A DNA stretch of 64,000 bases from Thuidium tamariscinum (taxonomy: Eukaryota > Streptophyta > Bryopsida > Hypnales > Thuidiaceae): positions 8,866,001-8,930,000 of the forward strand of contig OX344752.2 in NCBI GenBank assembly GCA_947034885.2, written 5' to 3'. Position numbers and translations under genes: made by a program. Shown here one piece after another: positions 24,837 to 34,439 of the stretch (position 1 is its first letter; each line of letters opens with the position of its first letter). The notes under the pieces are model-generated. The model was not told the origin of the DNA and did no database searches. It worked only from the letters and a program-made list of their open reading frames with translations.

Positions 24837-25562
24837 CACTAGTAGAAAGTTTTAAAGTGTCACTTACAATGGAAGCGCCCAAAACCATCCAAATAAGGAA
24901 TTCAGCATAGTTGGAGGGAGATTTTCCTAAAATTGATATTTTTCTATTATTAGTGAGTGAAAATCATGAATATTCAAAAAAAGAAATAGAATTTTCGAAC
25001 ATTGTATATAATTTCTATGTTTTTTTGAAGTGATGGCTCCCTAGACCACTGAAAGTGTGCAATAGGTGCATCCCAAACTGAACCTTGCAAAAAGCAACAC
25101 TCAGCCAACCAGATTTTCTTATGTGTCCTTCAATTGTGTTAGCAAATTACAATCAGAGACGTCGCAAATACATTAACTACACTCTATGGACATATTTGAG
25201 TGATTCTACAGTCCACTGCAAGGTACATGGATGGAAATGGGTGTTCCTCCCTTACCCTTAGTTCTTTGAGGACCATGCATTTGTAGATTTAAGAGAACCG
25301 TTTTTAATTGATCAAACTTTGGAAAGCATAATGAAAAGGGGATGGATTTTTATGTTATTAGAATGAGTGAAGAACATTGCATATCATAATCAAAAGAAAT
25401 TAGTTTTTGAAACAAGGACTAATTTTCTACAAACCTTTCAAAATTCTTTAAGAAAATAATCATCCAACTTATGGCTTCTTGGTCTTTCAAGGGTTAAAGA
25501 CTCTTATGAGCATCAAACTTTGGTGTTCTCACTAGTGCTACAAGACTAATTTTCTACTAGTG
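24837..25562. mobile_element. Non-autonomous CACTA element with ACT target duplication
   Basis: A 726-bp element with 12-bp terminal inverted repeats CACTAGTAGAAA and TTTCTACTAGTG. It is flanked by the 3-bp direct repeat ACT (24834-24836 and 25563-25565), as expected for the CACTA superfamily. No coding capacity. About 24865-25257 is a degraded copy of MITE family 3 (intact copy at 33843-34202), so elements are nested here. Confidence 0.85.
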
Positions 25563-25906
25563 ACTTTAAAGTCCCTAAGAAGATGGTGAATATGCATAAT
25601 TTTTTTGATGATTGTCCCACATTGGGCTCTTTAAAGCTAGTATGAGATACAACAACATCACTTATTTTGGAAGAAAGGAGATTCTATATTATCTTGAATT
25701 TTAATTTGAGAAGGGAAAGGGAGTAGGGTGAGAATAGGAATACCCGATTCTAACACTCTTATCTATCTAATAGATTAGCAAATAATAATTATGAAATAGA
25801 TTGAAGAAATTATTTTTTATGAAAGAAATATGGATTTCAAAAGAATATTCTTATTTTTAGCATCTATTGGATTTTATTTTCTAACCTAGTGATTAAATAG
25901 CAGGGC
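25563..25906. other. AT-rich spacer
   Basis: Nothing recognisable besides AT-rich sequence. Confidence 0.4.
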
Positions 25907-26160
25907 TGTGCGGACGTCCGAGCGTCCGCGTCCGGCACCCCGTGGACGTCCTGTGACATTTCAATTTCGAAATTTAGTGCGCCCGGTAAAATACGGAGGC
26001 GGACGGCCGCCCCGACCGCGGCGTCAGAGGTCCCGTCCGACCGCCCGTCCGCCTCGACCACGGCGTCGGAGGTCCCGTCTGACCGCCTGTCCGCCACGAA
26101 AGCGATCCCGTCTGCTCCGATCGAGCGCGTCCGCCACGCGTCCGTGATGGTGTCCGCATC
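25907..26160. promoter_or_regulatory. Orphan CGGACG/CGTCCG GC-rich island
   Basis: An abrupt GC-rich block in AT-rich surroundings, built from repeated CGTCCG / CGGACG hexamers with variants such as 'cccgtccgaccgcc'. Several frames are open across it only because stop codons are rare in such sequence. It is the same kind of block as 30270-30530, 33570-33830 and 63655-63890, but I find no gene starting on either side, and no convincing TATA box. It may be a remnant. Confidence 0.6.
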
Positions 26161-28615
26161 GACCCTGATGAGAATGTCTGAAAAAAAAATTAAAACTTTT
26201 CACCGTATAAGGTAACTAGTCAATTTAAGAGCTGAAATTGAATTTTGGGGAGGGGAAATGTCTTAAAATATTTTCCAATAAATTGCCTTTGAAAGACAAG
26301 TGGAATTGACATCTAACCGAAATTGTTTTATAATTTTTGAAGTTTTGTGGAATTAGTTATGAATTTTTGAAGTTGAAAGGGCATAGGGCTTTGAAAACGT
26401 CCACCCCTGCAATGTACACCCTTTGTACATTGCTGAAGGCTACAAAAAGCAACATGTACAAGTAGTGAAAGTAGGCGGTTTTAGGCGCATTGAACTTGCA
26501 ATTGGTGGGGAAATTCATAATTAATTTTTGGAACAATGTACTTGATTACTTGAACAAGTTAACAAGAAGATCAACAAGTTGGTTTTCCCAAAAAAAAATT
26601 AATGATGAAGATTTTGATTTTATAATTCCTTTAGGCGTTAATAGTCAGTAGTCATCAATGATGGCAAATGACCCTATTAAACTGATACTAAAAAAATTAA
26701 TAATTTTGTTTCTAAATTCAAGAAATTTAAATTTTACTAGTAAAAACATTGAATATTAAGTAGTATTAAAATAATTTTAAAATAATTATGAAAATAATAA
26801 AATAATAATAATCTTGAAAACAACATCTTTATGTGGTTACATTGATTCCACATTAACCCCTAAAATTTAGGCATAAAAAAAGTGGATGTGCCTTGTTCAA
26901 CTTTGATTCTAACTTTCAATATAGCCATTTTGGTATTTGACTTAAAATAAGAAAATGAAGCTTGAAAACTTTTCTTTTTATTTGAACTTAAAATTTTGAA
27001 AAATTCCAAGAATTGAAAAATTTATTGCAATTGCAAGTTCTATGTGTTGAAATCCGTCAAACACAATACATTGTCTTTTTCATTCATATTTATTTGTTTT
27101 AAGATCAATCCTTAATTTCAATTGCAATATTCAGTTTTCCATTTAACATTCATTAATGGTGAAAATTTCAAACTATTCCAATATATAGTATAATTGATAT
27201 AATTTTCTTAACTTTTTACTTTAAAATTATTACAATAATATGTAGTTTTCATCAAGCAATTTGTAGAAAAATAGAATATGTAGAAAGTAGAATTTTACAA
27301 TAGAATTTCTCTTGATAATGTATAAAATCAAAAATTTAATTTTCTTTAATAGCCAAATTTGACTTTGAGGTCTTTGTTATTGTAGTTTTTGGTTCAAAAT
27401 TTTTTAAAGGCAAATTGAAAATTATATATAGTGATCTCCATTTATACTTGTACCTTTGGAAGAAATTGAAAGTATTTCGGATTTTTTTTGCTAGTTTTCT
27501 TATATTTATTTTTAATTTTTGTAAAAAAATGATAACGATTAGAATTTTTCTCAAAATCAATTGCTCCCATTTTTGGTTCAATTGATAATCAACCATTGTT
27601 TCAATCAAATTTTTGTTTCAATTGATTTGGTTATTTTTGTTTCAATTAAAAATCAGCACAAAATCAATTGAAACCAAAATATAAATTTTATATCGATAAA
27701 ATTCATAGTTTCTATTCCATTTGGTCAAATATCATCCTTAAGCTAAATTAAGCATATCTTATTTTGTTCAAACATCAATCTTATATTTTTATTACTTGAA
27801 ACTATGAATTTTATATCACTATGAGGAAATTCAAATGATTTTGAGAGAAATTTTAGTCATCTTTTTAGTTGCAAATATTAATTGGTGGGAAAATTCACAA
27901 TAAAATTTAGGAACAATGCACCCTATTACTTGAACAAGTTAACAAAAAGATCGACAAGTTGGTTTTCTTAAAAAAATTTAATCATGAAGATTTTGATTTT
28001 TGACATTCCTTTCGGGACAAGTTTTTAGTATTTTGAAGTGCATTTCGGGCACGAATCCTTTTGGGGTTAATGGCATTTTAGAATTTTGAATCATGATCTG
28101 TCCATGTCATGATTTTATTTAAAATTGCCATAAATTTCTCAGAGCTCCGCAAAAAGAATTTTGTCATTTGAATTTCATTTGTGAAACGTTTGTACACCTC
28201 TGAAAAATATATAACTCTCTTGAAGTTCACCCTAACATACTCAGATTGCAAGTCAGGGCGCTAATAGGTACTTAGACCTTACTTACTACTTAGACCTTAT
28301 ACATCATGCAAATTGTTACACAACCTTATCAAGTATCTATGTGCACAACAACATCTACCAACAATAAATACTATTGATCTCATCCCCCCCCCATGAATAC
28401 GTTTGTCTATCAAGTATCAAAGATCAAAAACATTAATAGCTGAAATTTTCAAATGCTTTCAGTAATTCAAAAAATATAATAGATTTCATTTGGGTTGCCA
28501 TACATTGGTGCTCCGTATATATACTACATATTATATATGCCGCACGTGTACATTCTCTCTATAACATAGACTACATATCATTCTATACTTACGTATGCTA
28601 CTATACTATGCCGAT
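26161..28615. repeat. AT-rich region with dispersed repeats, no gene
   Basis: About 26215-26510 is a third, degraded copy of MITE family 2. About 26507-26640 and 27875-28020 are direct repeats of each other, sharing 'attacttgaacaagttaaca', 'caagttggttttc' and 'atgaagattttgattt'. The intervening 1.2 kb is very AT-rich with many caattgaaa-like runs. No gene recognised. Confidence 0.6.
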
Positions 28616-30130
28616 CTATTCATACGAACACCGAAAGTGTTCAGTGGGAATAGGCCAGTTGAAAGTACTAGTCCAACAATTGATGATGCGTGCCAAACCG
28701 CCCGCATTCTCCGGGCCGTCTTTGCAAGGGCGCTCCAAGTACGCACGAAATGACATTGCCAACGCTTGGTGATCAAATTTGCTCATGCTTGCCGTTTCCA
28801 TGTTCAACTTGTGGTACTCCTTTGACATGCAATCCCTGTTAATTGCCATGGCTATTTTGCACACCGCGTACTCCTCCGTTGCAATGGATAAACTTGGAAT
28901 TACTTGCACATTTTTGTCTTTTTCGTGCAAATATGCAATCTTCGAGGTCACCCACCAACGGTTTTGCAAAGCAGCATCTATCTCTTGTTTGGATGTGAAC
29001 ACGTACAATGACTTCGGTGGTTCTGTAACGTACGAAGTCATGCCCCAATCGCACACTCCAATGTATACGCGCGACTCGTCCGCGGGAAAGTGCAATATAA
29101 TGTTGTCCAGTGAGATATCATTGTGCAAATATCCTGCATCGTGCACCGCATGCATGATATGCAACAACGCCCATGCTAGCTCCGTACGTTTCTTCCGAAG
29201 TCGTGCAAGATGACCCGCGGCAATGACATCTGCATCCGTTGGTGAGCTATATTGCAAGTGCATAGGTATGTTGTCTGGATAAGTTCTATTCAAATGCATC
29301 ATCTTCCGCAAGGTCCCGCCATTCCACCAATATGCATATCCTTCATTCCTCCTTGCATGAACTGCATAAAACCGTATCACTCCGGGATGGCCAATCCGCA
29401 CCACCATGGACTCGTTTGGGTGTTTTGCCTTTGTAAGATGAGGTAGCGTCTGCTGTACATTAGATAGCTTTGCTGCAAACTCCCAATACTCAGGTATTTC
29501 ACGACATCCCCGAATTTGCACCCTCCGAATTGTTGCGTACCCGCCTTTGGTCACGACATCATCACAATAAATCACGGTCGCCGTGTCTGGAAGTGCTATT
29601 AGATGCTTCCTACCTTCCGTCAATTCAATCATTCCATCTTTGATTTTCCACCAACCCATAGATCCTCGTCTGTTCCTAGCAGACGCGAATAGAGCACATC
29701 GGCTGACAAACAATTCAGCCCTTAGAATGACTTGCTGAAATGCAGCATCATGTTCACGGTGAAACTTCCCATACTTCGTTAAGATGGCCTTTGCATTCCA
29801 CAACGCGTCATGCACCTTATTTTTCAATAACTGCTCAAAGCCACTCTTATCCATTTCACTGTGCCATTGTGGAACAGAAACCGCATCCATCAACCGTTGC
29901 CACATGTCGTCCTTGAATTTTTTAGGACAGTCCTCATTGTAGCGAACATACTTCATCTGCAAGGACATCGTGCTCTCCGATTCGTAGAAGTCCACGATCA
30001 CTTTAATCATCATATCATTCAATGCTTCAGAGGGCTTGTTTGCTTTTGCCTCCTCTTTAGATGGACCTGCCACCTCCTCCAGTTTCCTTTTACCCGCCTT
30101 CTTTGTTCGTCCCATCATGATAAAAATCAC
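28616..30130 (-). CDS. Divergent protein-kinase-like protein with long N-terminal region
   Basis: One uninterrupted 504-codon frame. Residues 7-35 are Lys/Arg/Glu-rich (GRTKKAGKRKLEE), a possible nuclear signal. Residues 36-190 match no family I recognise. The kinase-like part (about 190-490) has a loose glycine loop KGGYATI (195-201) and a candidate Lys in EFAAK (221). HPGVIRFYAV is followed by YWWNGGTLRKMM. The catalytic loop is HNDISLDNII (336-345), with Asn in place of the usual Arg of HRD. DWG (361-363) replaces DFG. Catalytic Asp, loop Asn and metal-binding Asp are therefore present, so activity is possible. There is no transmembrane segment. Methionines at residues 1, 5 and 6 could all start translation. 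Upstream is a TATA-like box in a CGGACG array. It may be a host orphan family or cargo of an unknown mobile element. Confidence 0.72.
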   Translation of the reverse strand: MIFIMMGRTKKAGKRKLEEVAGPSKEEAKANKPSEALNDMMIKVIVDFYESESTMSLQMKYVRYNEDCPKKFKDDMWQRLMDAVSVPQWHSEMDKSGFEQLLKNKVHDALWNAKAILTKYGKFHREHDAAFQQVILRAELFVSRCALFASARNRRGSMGWWKIKDGMIELTEGRKHLIALPDTATVIYCDDVVTKGGYATIRRVQIRGCREIPEYWEFAAKLSNVQQTLPHLTKAKHPNESMVVRIGHPGVIRFYAVHARRNEGYAYWWNGGTLRKMMHLNRTYPDNIPMHLQYSSPTDADVIAAGHLARLRKKRTELAWALLHIMHAVHDAGYLHNDISLDNIILHFPADESRVYIGVCDWGMTSYVTEPPKSLYVFTSKQEIDAALQNRWWVTSKIAYLHEKDKNVQVIPSLSIATEEYAVCKIAMAINRDCMSKEYHKLNMETASMSKFDHQALAMSFRAYLERPCKDGPENAGGLARIINCWTSTFNWPIPTEHFRCSYE

Positions 30131-30267
30131 GTCAAAACTTCGAAAAAAAGCAACAAGGGGGCCCCAATAATGTCACCCTTGCTTTCCCTAGGAGGGGAAC
30201 CAATGGAGACTTAAAAAGCCACCAAGCTTTCCACTCCACGCTTGCAAAATGCAAGGGAGAAAACAAG

Positions 30268-30540
30268 AGTGAGGGCGGACGGCCTAAACCGCCCCTCTTA
30301 TACCCTGGCGGACGCCCTAAACCTGTGCAGACGACTCGACGAGGTGCTGTCTACCTAGTCGGGCGTCCGCGCGATCGGACGGCCGCGGACGGGCGAACAG
30401 ATATGCGTCCGCCTCGTCGGACGGCAGCAGTCCGTCCGCCGACGCAATGCACGTCGGAAATGCGTCCGCCCGATCGGTCGGACAGGAAGTCCGCCGTTCG
30501 ATCGATCCGACAGACGACCATGATCAGGCGGGTGTCGTTT
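30268..30540 (-). promoter_or_regulatory. CGGACG-array promoter-like island of the kinase-like gene
   Basis: GC-rich block rich in CGGACG / CGTCCG, about 140-410 bases before the kinase-like start codon. On the minus strand it holds GGGTATAAGAGGGGCGG (TATA-like at 30296-30302), followed downstream by another CCGTCCGCC and a pyrimidine-rich leader. The glycine-rich gene has the same order of parts: array, TATAAGA, CGGACGG, leader. Confidence 0.6.
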
Positions 30541-30552
30541 GCCTAATCCAAC

Positions 30553-31500
30553 GGTCTACTTTGTAGAAGGCCTTCATTTGAAATTTCACGTGAAGAAGGG
30601 CCAAAAAAATATGGAGAGGTTGAAATTTCTTAGAACATTTGTGTTCTATGACAAATTTCCATTTGGAAATTGAAATTGCCTATTTTTTATGAGATTCCAA
30701 AAAATAGGCTCCCTTGCGATATTTGGAGTTTTTTGCTAAGTGCCCTATTCATTTAAAATTTCACGTGAAAAGGGGCCGACAAAAATATGGAGAAGTTCGA
30801 ATGTCATAGGACATTTATTTTCTATGACTAATTTCCATGCCACATTTGAAATTGTCTAGTTTTGATTTTATTTCAAAAAATACGCCACGTAGCCATTTTT
30901 GGGTCTACTTTGTAAATGGCCTATTCATTTCAAATTTCACGTGAAGACGGGCCAAAAAAAATACGGAGAAGTTCGAATGTCATAGGACATTTATTTTCTA
31001 TGACTAATTTCCATGCCACATTTGAAATTGTCTAGTTTTGATTTTATTTCAAAAAATACGCCACGTAGCCATTTTGGGGTCTACTTTGTAAATGGCCTAT
31101 TCATTTCAAATTTCATGTGAAGACGGGCCAAAAAAAATATGGAGAGGTTGGAATGTCATAGAACATTTGTGTTCTATGACAAATTTCCATTTGGAAATTG
31201 AAATTGCCTATTTTTTGTGAGATTCCAAAAAATAGGCTACATTGCAATATTTGGAGTTTTTTGCTAAGTGCCCTATTCATTTAAAATTTCACGTGAAAGG
31301 GGCCGACAAAAATATGGAGAAGTTCGAATGTCATAGGACATTTATGTTCTATGACTAATTTCCATTCCACATTTGAAATTGTCTAGTTTTGATTTTATTT
31401 TAAAAAATACGCCACGTAGCCATTTTTGGGTCTACTTTGTAAATGGCCTATTCATTTCAAATTTCACGTGAAGACGGGCCAAAAAAAATATGGAGAGGTT
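30553..31500. repeat. 176-bp tandem array with three-monomer higher-order period
   Basis: Six monomers can be phased on the core TTTCACGTGAA (one copy CATGTG) at 30587, 30762, 30938, 31114, 31290 and 31465. Spacings are 175, 176, 176, 176 and 175. Monomers 1 and 4, 2 and 5, 3 and 6 are clearly more alike than neighbours, giving a 527-528-bp higher-order unit present twice. For example, only 1 and 4 have 'tttgtgttctatgacaaattt', and only 2 and 5 have 'gtgccctattcattt'. Every monomer includes a palindromic CACGTG-type box. No coding capacity. Confidence 0.9.
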
Positions 31501-31546
31501 GGAATGTCATAGAACAATTGGAGAAATTGGAATGTCATTGAATTTT

Positions 31547-31705
31547 GACTACGGATGAGGAATTAGGGCCTCTCTTATTTTATTCTCATAAAAATTCTAA
31601 ATAGACATGCTAGAGATCACATAGGGAAAGAAAAACACGTGAAAGTTTCATTCAACCTCTTTGGACTACGGATGAGGAATTAGGGCCTCTCTTATTTTAT
31701 TCTCC
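31547..31705. repeat. Short direct duplication next to the 176-bp array
   Basis: Two near-identical copies of a roughly 43-bp segment start at 31547 and 31664 with 'gactacggatgaggaatta', 117 bases apart. They border the end of the tandem array and could mark its rearrangement boundary. From 31706 to 32232 I see only AT-rich DNA. Confidence 0.75.
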
Positions 31706-32232
31706 TAAACTTAAATAAACTAACATGTAAGTCTTCTATTTCTTTTAACCCCCAAATGACCAAGTATTGCCTTGACAATTTTCACAATTTTCAAAATGGG
31801 TCATCAAAATAATATTAGGTTCAAAGGCATAACAAGCATAACCCCAATCAAGTTTTTAGCTTATTAAATTCTACTTCACAATTCTAAGTTGTTAAAACTA
31901 TGTTTCAAATATATGTTCGAGGAGGCATTGTAACCGGAGTACTAGAAAAGAGGGGAAAACATTCCGATGCAATATTCATATTTAAATAATAACAATAGCT
32001 ACACATTGGTTAAATTTAATACTACAGGTCAAAGGTCCCATCTATAGATCCAATATTGTACTCACGCATTTCAAAAATTTGTATTTTCATAAATACTTAT
32101 AGGTTCGTGAGTACCCCTCACCAACATTACAATACCATGCTTGCCACCACCTACGGTACATGGCAGTGGATTACAATCATTACACCGTAGTGCGGACTAG
32201 CCACTACAAGAGTGTAGTCTTTTTGTTGTACT

Positions 32233-33288
32233 TCACTCGGAATTTGAGTTGGTATCATCTCTCTGACTATGGCCTAAAAAACTAGATCCATACACCCCCA
32301 TATATGGTCCTCCACCGTACACGTCTCCCGCTCCTCCTTGTCCATAGTTCCCGTAATGAGGCCCTCCAAAGGTTGGAGGAGGAACTGAATCTCCATAGTA
32401 GGAGCCTCCTTCATTTGAACGGCCATGGTAAGACCCTCCATGATGCCCATAATTTCCATATGAACCACCTCCACTAGACCTCGGATGGTATTGGGAGCCT
32501 TCTTGGGTAGAAGGAGCATTGTGCGCGGTTCCGCAGCTTCCTCCTACGATTTGAGAATGACTTTGCCCACCTCATGGGTCATGTGTACTACGTTCACGTC
32601 CATAGTACCCATTGTAACCATATTGTGGACCACGATCTTCTATGCTTCTCCGCATTGCCTCACGCATTTCATGCTCGTATTGAATGTCCTCTCGAGCTTC
32701 TCTACGTTCATGCCTCTCTCCACCGGCCACGGGTGCAGTAGCCTCTTCAACATCATCATCTGGGACGGGCTCCTGTGCATCCGGCATCACTGTTGCAGGA
32801 AATCCAAATTGGCCTCGATTGGACCATTCGGGCATGCAATCGCTTGCATTAGTCCAGCTCGTATAAATGACTGCTTCCTTGCGATTGAGAGTCGCCACAT
32901 CTTTTCCATATATTGTGCGCCAATCAACATCTTTGTGAAGTACAATCTCTGCCCAGACCATGGCCATGTTCGTATAATTCATGACATTTGGTTTGGAGTC
33001 ATGTATACCAGCATTACGCGTCACTTCATCGTATCGGTGAACAAAGTGCCTACTGAGACACGTGGATGTTTGCCCTTCCCAACGGCGAACTTGTTGCGCT
33101 GCACGGTCCGATGCCCACAATTTGGCAATGTGCGTCATTTTCACGTACTTCTTGCACGTAGTGGCGGTCCAAACTTTCTTTGGTTCACTCTCCCATCCGG
33201 GTTCACCAACACACATTGGATCATTCCAATCATCCCAATTTATGCTTTGGGATTTTCCCTTGTTTTTCTTGTTTTCATCACGAGGCAT
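32233..33288 (-). pseudogene. Glycine-rich protein gene interrupted by one in-frame TGA
   Basis: The frame runs from ATG 33286-33288 for 238 codons to TGA at 32572-32574. It then continues in the same frame for 112 more codons to a TGA at 32233-32235. The first part begins MPRDENKKNKGKSQSINWDDW and contains a Trp-rich region (KVWTATTCKKYVKMTH, WASDRAAQQVRRWEG). An acidic linker PVPDDDVEEA and a charged Arg/Glu helix follow. The part after the stop is Gly/Tyr/Ser/His-rich (SSGGGSYGNYGHHGGSYHG), continuing the YGYNGYYGRE composition just before the stop. That makes one original gene likely. I do not recognise the family. The stop could come from C-to-T change at a CGA codon. Alternatives: a functional 238-residue protein, or readthrough. 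Confidence 0.65.
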
Positions 33289-33554
33289 GGTGGCGTTGAC
33301 TAAAATGAGAGCAACTGATGACTTCGTTCACACTAATTTCAGCAATAAGAAATCAAAATGCTTCAAAGTTACAGTGCGATGCAGTTTAGATGAAGTTGTA
33401 GTCCCTCAGAGCCTGATCATTACTTCAACTAAAGTTCGTGAAGCATTTTAGTGATGATTAATAAAGCACAACCGTTTGCACACAACGTCGGAAGGGGCGC
33501 GCAGAGCCACAGATTAAAATCAGGCACTGGATCGTCCACTCCGGAGGGAAACGG

Positions 33555-33835
33555 TTGTGGCCAAATGAGCCGTCCGCCTCGCTTCTTATACTGAGCCGTC
33601 CGCCCCCCACCGAGGCGGACGGCCAGATGCTCATTCGACGGCCGAGAGGCGGACGGCAGAATCCAGCGGACAGAAATCGGCGTCCGTTGGATCGCACGGA
33701 CATCGGGCAGACTCACCGAGGGACGGACGACGCGGACGGCGCCCGTCGGGGGCGGACGCAGGGACCGACGGGCAGACGGGCGGACGGCGGCACCGACGGA
33801 AGAGCGGACGGACGGGCGGGGGGTTTGAAACCCTC
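33555..33835 (-). promoter_or_regulatory. CGGACG-array promoter-like island of the glycine-rich gene
   Basis: At least ten CGGACG / CGTCCG hexamers in about 270 bases. On the minus strand it contains CTCAGTATAAGAAGCGAGG (TATA-like at 33584-33590), followed at once by GCGGACGGCTCA, roughly 300 bases before the start codon. Same order of parts as at 30268-30540. Confidence 0.6.
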
Positions 33836-33842
33836 AAAGACC

Positions 33843-34202
33843 TAAGGTAGAAGCACCTATTACAGCCGAAGTTAGTTAGTTAGCAGTTTCAGCATAGTTG
33901 GAGGCACCTTTTCCTATAAAGAATATTTTTGTAGTATTGGCAACTGAAAATTATGAATTTCCAAAAAAAAAATTAGAATTTTTGGACGAGGCATCTAATT
34001 TCTGTAAATTTTCAAAGTAGGACTTAGTAGAGCACCTAAATCTGCACTCCTAGTAAATCTACCTAGATTCTCACACCAAAATCTAAAATAATCAGAACCC
34101 ACCAAGCACAACTAAAGTTTCAAGGTACTAGTGGGGACACTTTGTAAGAAACTCTAATGTCAAACTATGGATACACTGAAAATAATGGGTGCTTCTACCT
34201 TA
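33843..34202. mobile_element. MITE family 3 (TAAGGTAGAAGCACC type)
   Basis: A 360-bp non-coding element with perfect 15-bp terminal inverted repeats TAAGGTAGAAGCACC and GGTGCTTCTACCTTA. The interior ('cagcatagttgga', 'gaaaattatgaatttccaaaa') matches about 24865-25257. It begins at the distal edge of the CGGACG island. Confidence 0.82.
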
Positions 34203-34439
34203 CATCGATACTTGAATTCTTGAAATTCATTGAGTAAGCATGTTACACTGGTTTAGGTTCTGAAACCAGCCAAGTTGATGTTAAATCTTCTCGAAAATCA
34301 GAAATAAATGCTAGATTCTCTTTGCAATTTGCATGCATTTTGGGGAATTTGAACACTTCATGGAATAACTATGACTTTAGGTTTCAATGTTGTGGCAACC
34401 TAGAATTCACCTAAGCGGGTTCTTAAGCAAAATACGGGA

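Noticed and set aside
25864-26159. Open frames in several registers across the GC island (also at 30325-30546, 33429-33845 and 63579-63977)
   Set aside because: Stop codons are rare in CGGACG repeats, so all six frames stay open. The predicted proteins are Arg/Pro/Ala/Gly runs.
28779-29213. 144-codon + strand frame
   Set aside because: Antisense shadow of the kinase-like ORF, which has the recognisable motifs.
30553-31500. CRISPR array
   Set aside because: The repeats are contiguous 176-bp monomers without unique spacers, in a eukaryotic context.
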